Source of the DNA: an uncultured Porphyromonadaceae bacterium
GTDB taxonomy: Bacteria; Bacteroidota; Bacteroidia; Bacteroidales; Muribaculaceae
Direction of reading: 5' to 3'
Assembly (NCBI GenBank): GCA_947174735.1
Contig: CAMWKC010000112.1
Location: forward strand, 1 to 6,882
Length of the DNA: 6,882 nucleotides
Within the stretch, counting starts at the first letter, position 1. Each line of letters begins with the position of its first letter. This document shows, one piece after another, positions 6,821 through 6,882 of this stretch. The translations under genes and the position numbers were made by a program. The notes under the pieces are model-generated. The model was given only the letters and a program-made list of their open reading frames with translations, did not search any database and was not told the origin of the DNA.

Positions 6821-6882
6821 ATGCAGAATTTTGCAGCAATAGATTTTGAGACAGCCAACGGTAATCGTTCAAGCGTATGTAG
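6821..6882 (+). CDS. DnaQ-like 3'-5' exonuclease, N-terminal fragment (runs off window)
   Basis: Only the first 20 codons are present: MQNFAAIDFETANGNRSSVC. The FAAIDFETA motif is the ExoI signature of the DEDD exonuclease superfamily (DNA polymerase III epsilon-like), with D8 and E10 as the metal-binding acids. The following NGNRSSVC matches the usual start of small stand-alone DnaQ-like exonucleases in Bacteroidales. Whether it is a proofreading subunit, an RNase T-like enzyme or a fusion cannot be told from this fragment. Confidence 0.85.
   Translation, partial: MQNFAAIDFETANGNRSSVC

Overview
The window looks like a chromosomal segment from a member of the Bacteroidota, most likely order Bacteroidales; Muribaculaceae is my guess but the sequence does not prove it. 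The reasons are promoters of the Bacteroidota type (TTG, 20-bp spacer, TAnnTTTG), no clear Shine-Dalgarno sequences, and proteins of familiar Bacteroidales types: an AAA_14/DUF4143 ATPase, a YbiT-like ABC-F with a degenerate second ATP site, a Dabb protein and a DnaQ-like exonuclease.

Left part (1 to about 2152, plus strand, AT-rich, accessory). The window opens in the last codons of a gene whose C-terminal tail recurs almost exactly at 2095-2152. Then come a small two-helix membrane protein, a strong hairpin terminator (368-406), a decayed fragment of an IS4/IS1634-type transposase on the minus strand (437-740), and a 40-codon C-terminal stub of a lost gene (741-863). Two tightly spaced genes follow: an acidic, tryptophan-rich 136-aa protein and a DUF4417-like protein. 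The DUF4417 frame ends at 2049, but the +1 frame continues into the conserved tail. This means either a one-base indel or a translational frameshift. The stub followed by a small acidic gene, and the repeated tail followed by a small membrane protein, resemble eroded polymorphic toxin/immunity cassettes, but that is inference.

Middle part (2154 to 3637, minus strand). The AAA ATPase/DUF4143 gene converges on the left cluster with one base between stop codons. Upstream of it lie three tandem 33-bp units. The first to be transcribed forms the probable terminator of the upstream operon. The second carries the probable promoter of the ATPase.

Right-middle (3638 to 5700, minus strand). An ABC-F gene and a Dabb gene form an operon of two genes with 26 bp between them. 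It has a recognisable promoter and a leader containing a 7-bp hairpin. The ABC-F keeps one intact ATP site and has a consistently damaged second one.

Right end (5850 to 6882, plus strand). A secreted lysine/glutamate-rich protein is built of 11-residue repeats of the LEA/synuclein sort and is followed by a 17-bp terminator. The first 20 codons of a DnaQ-like 3'-5' exonuclease run off the window. No RNA genes or CRISPR arrays were seen.
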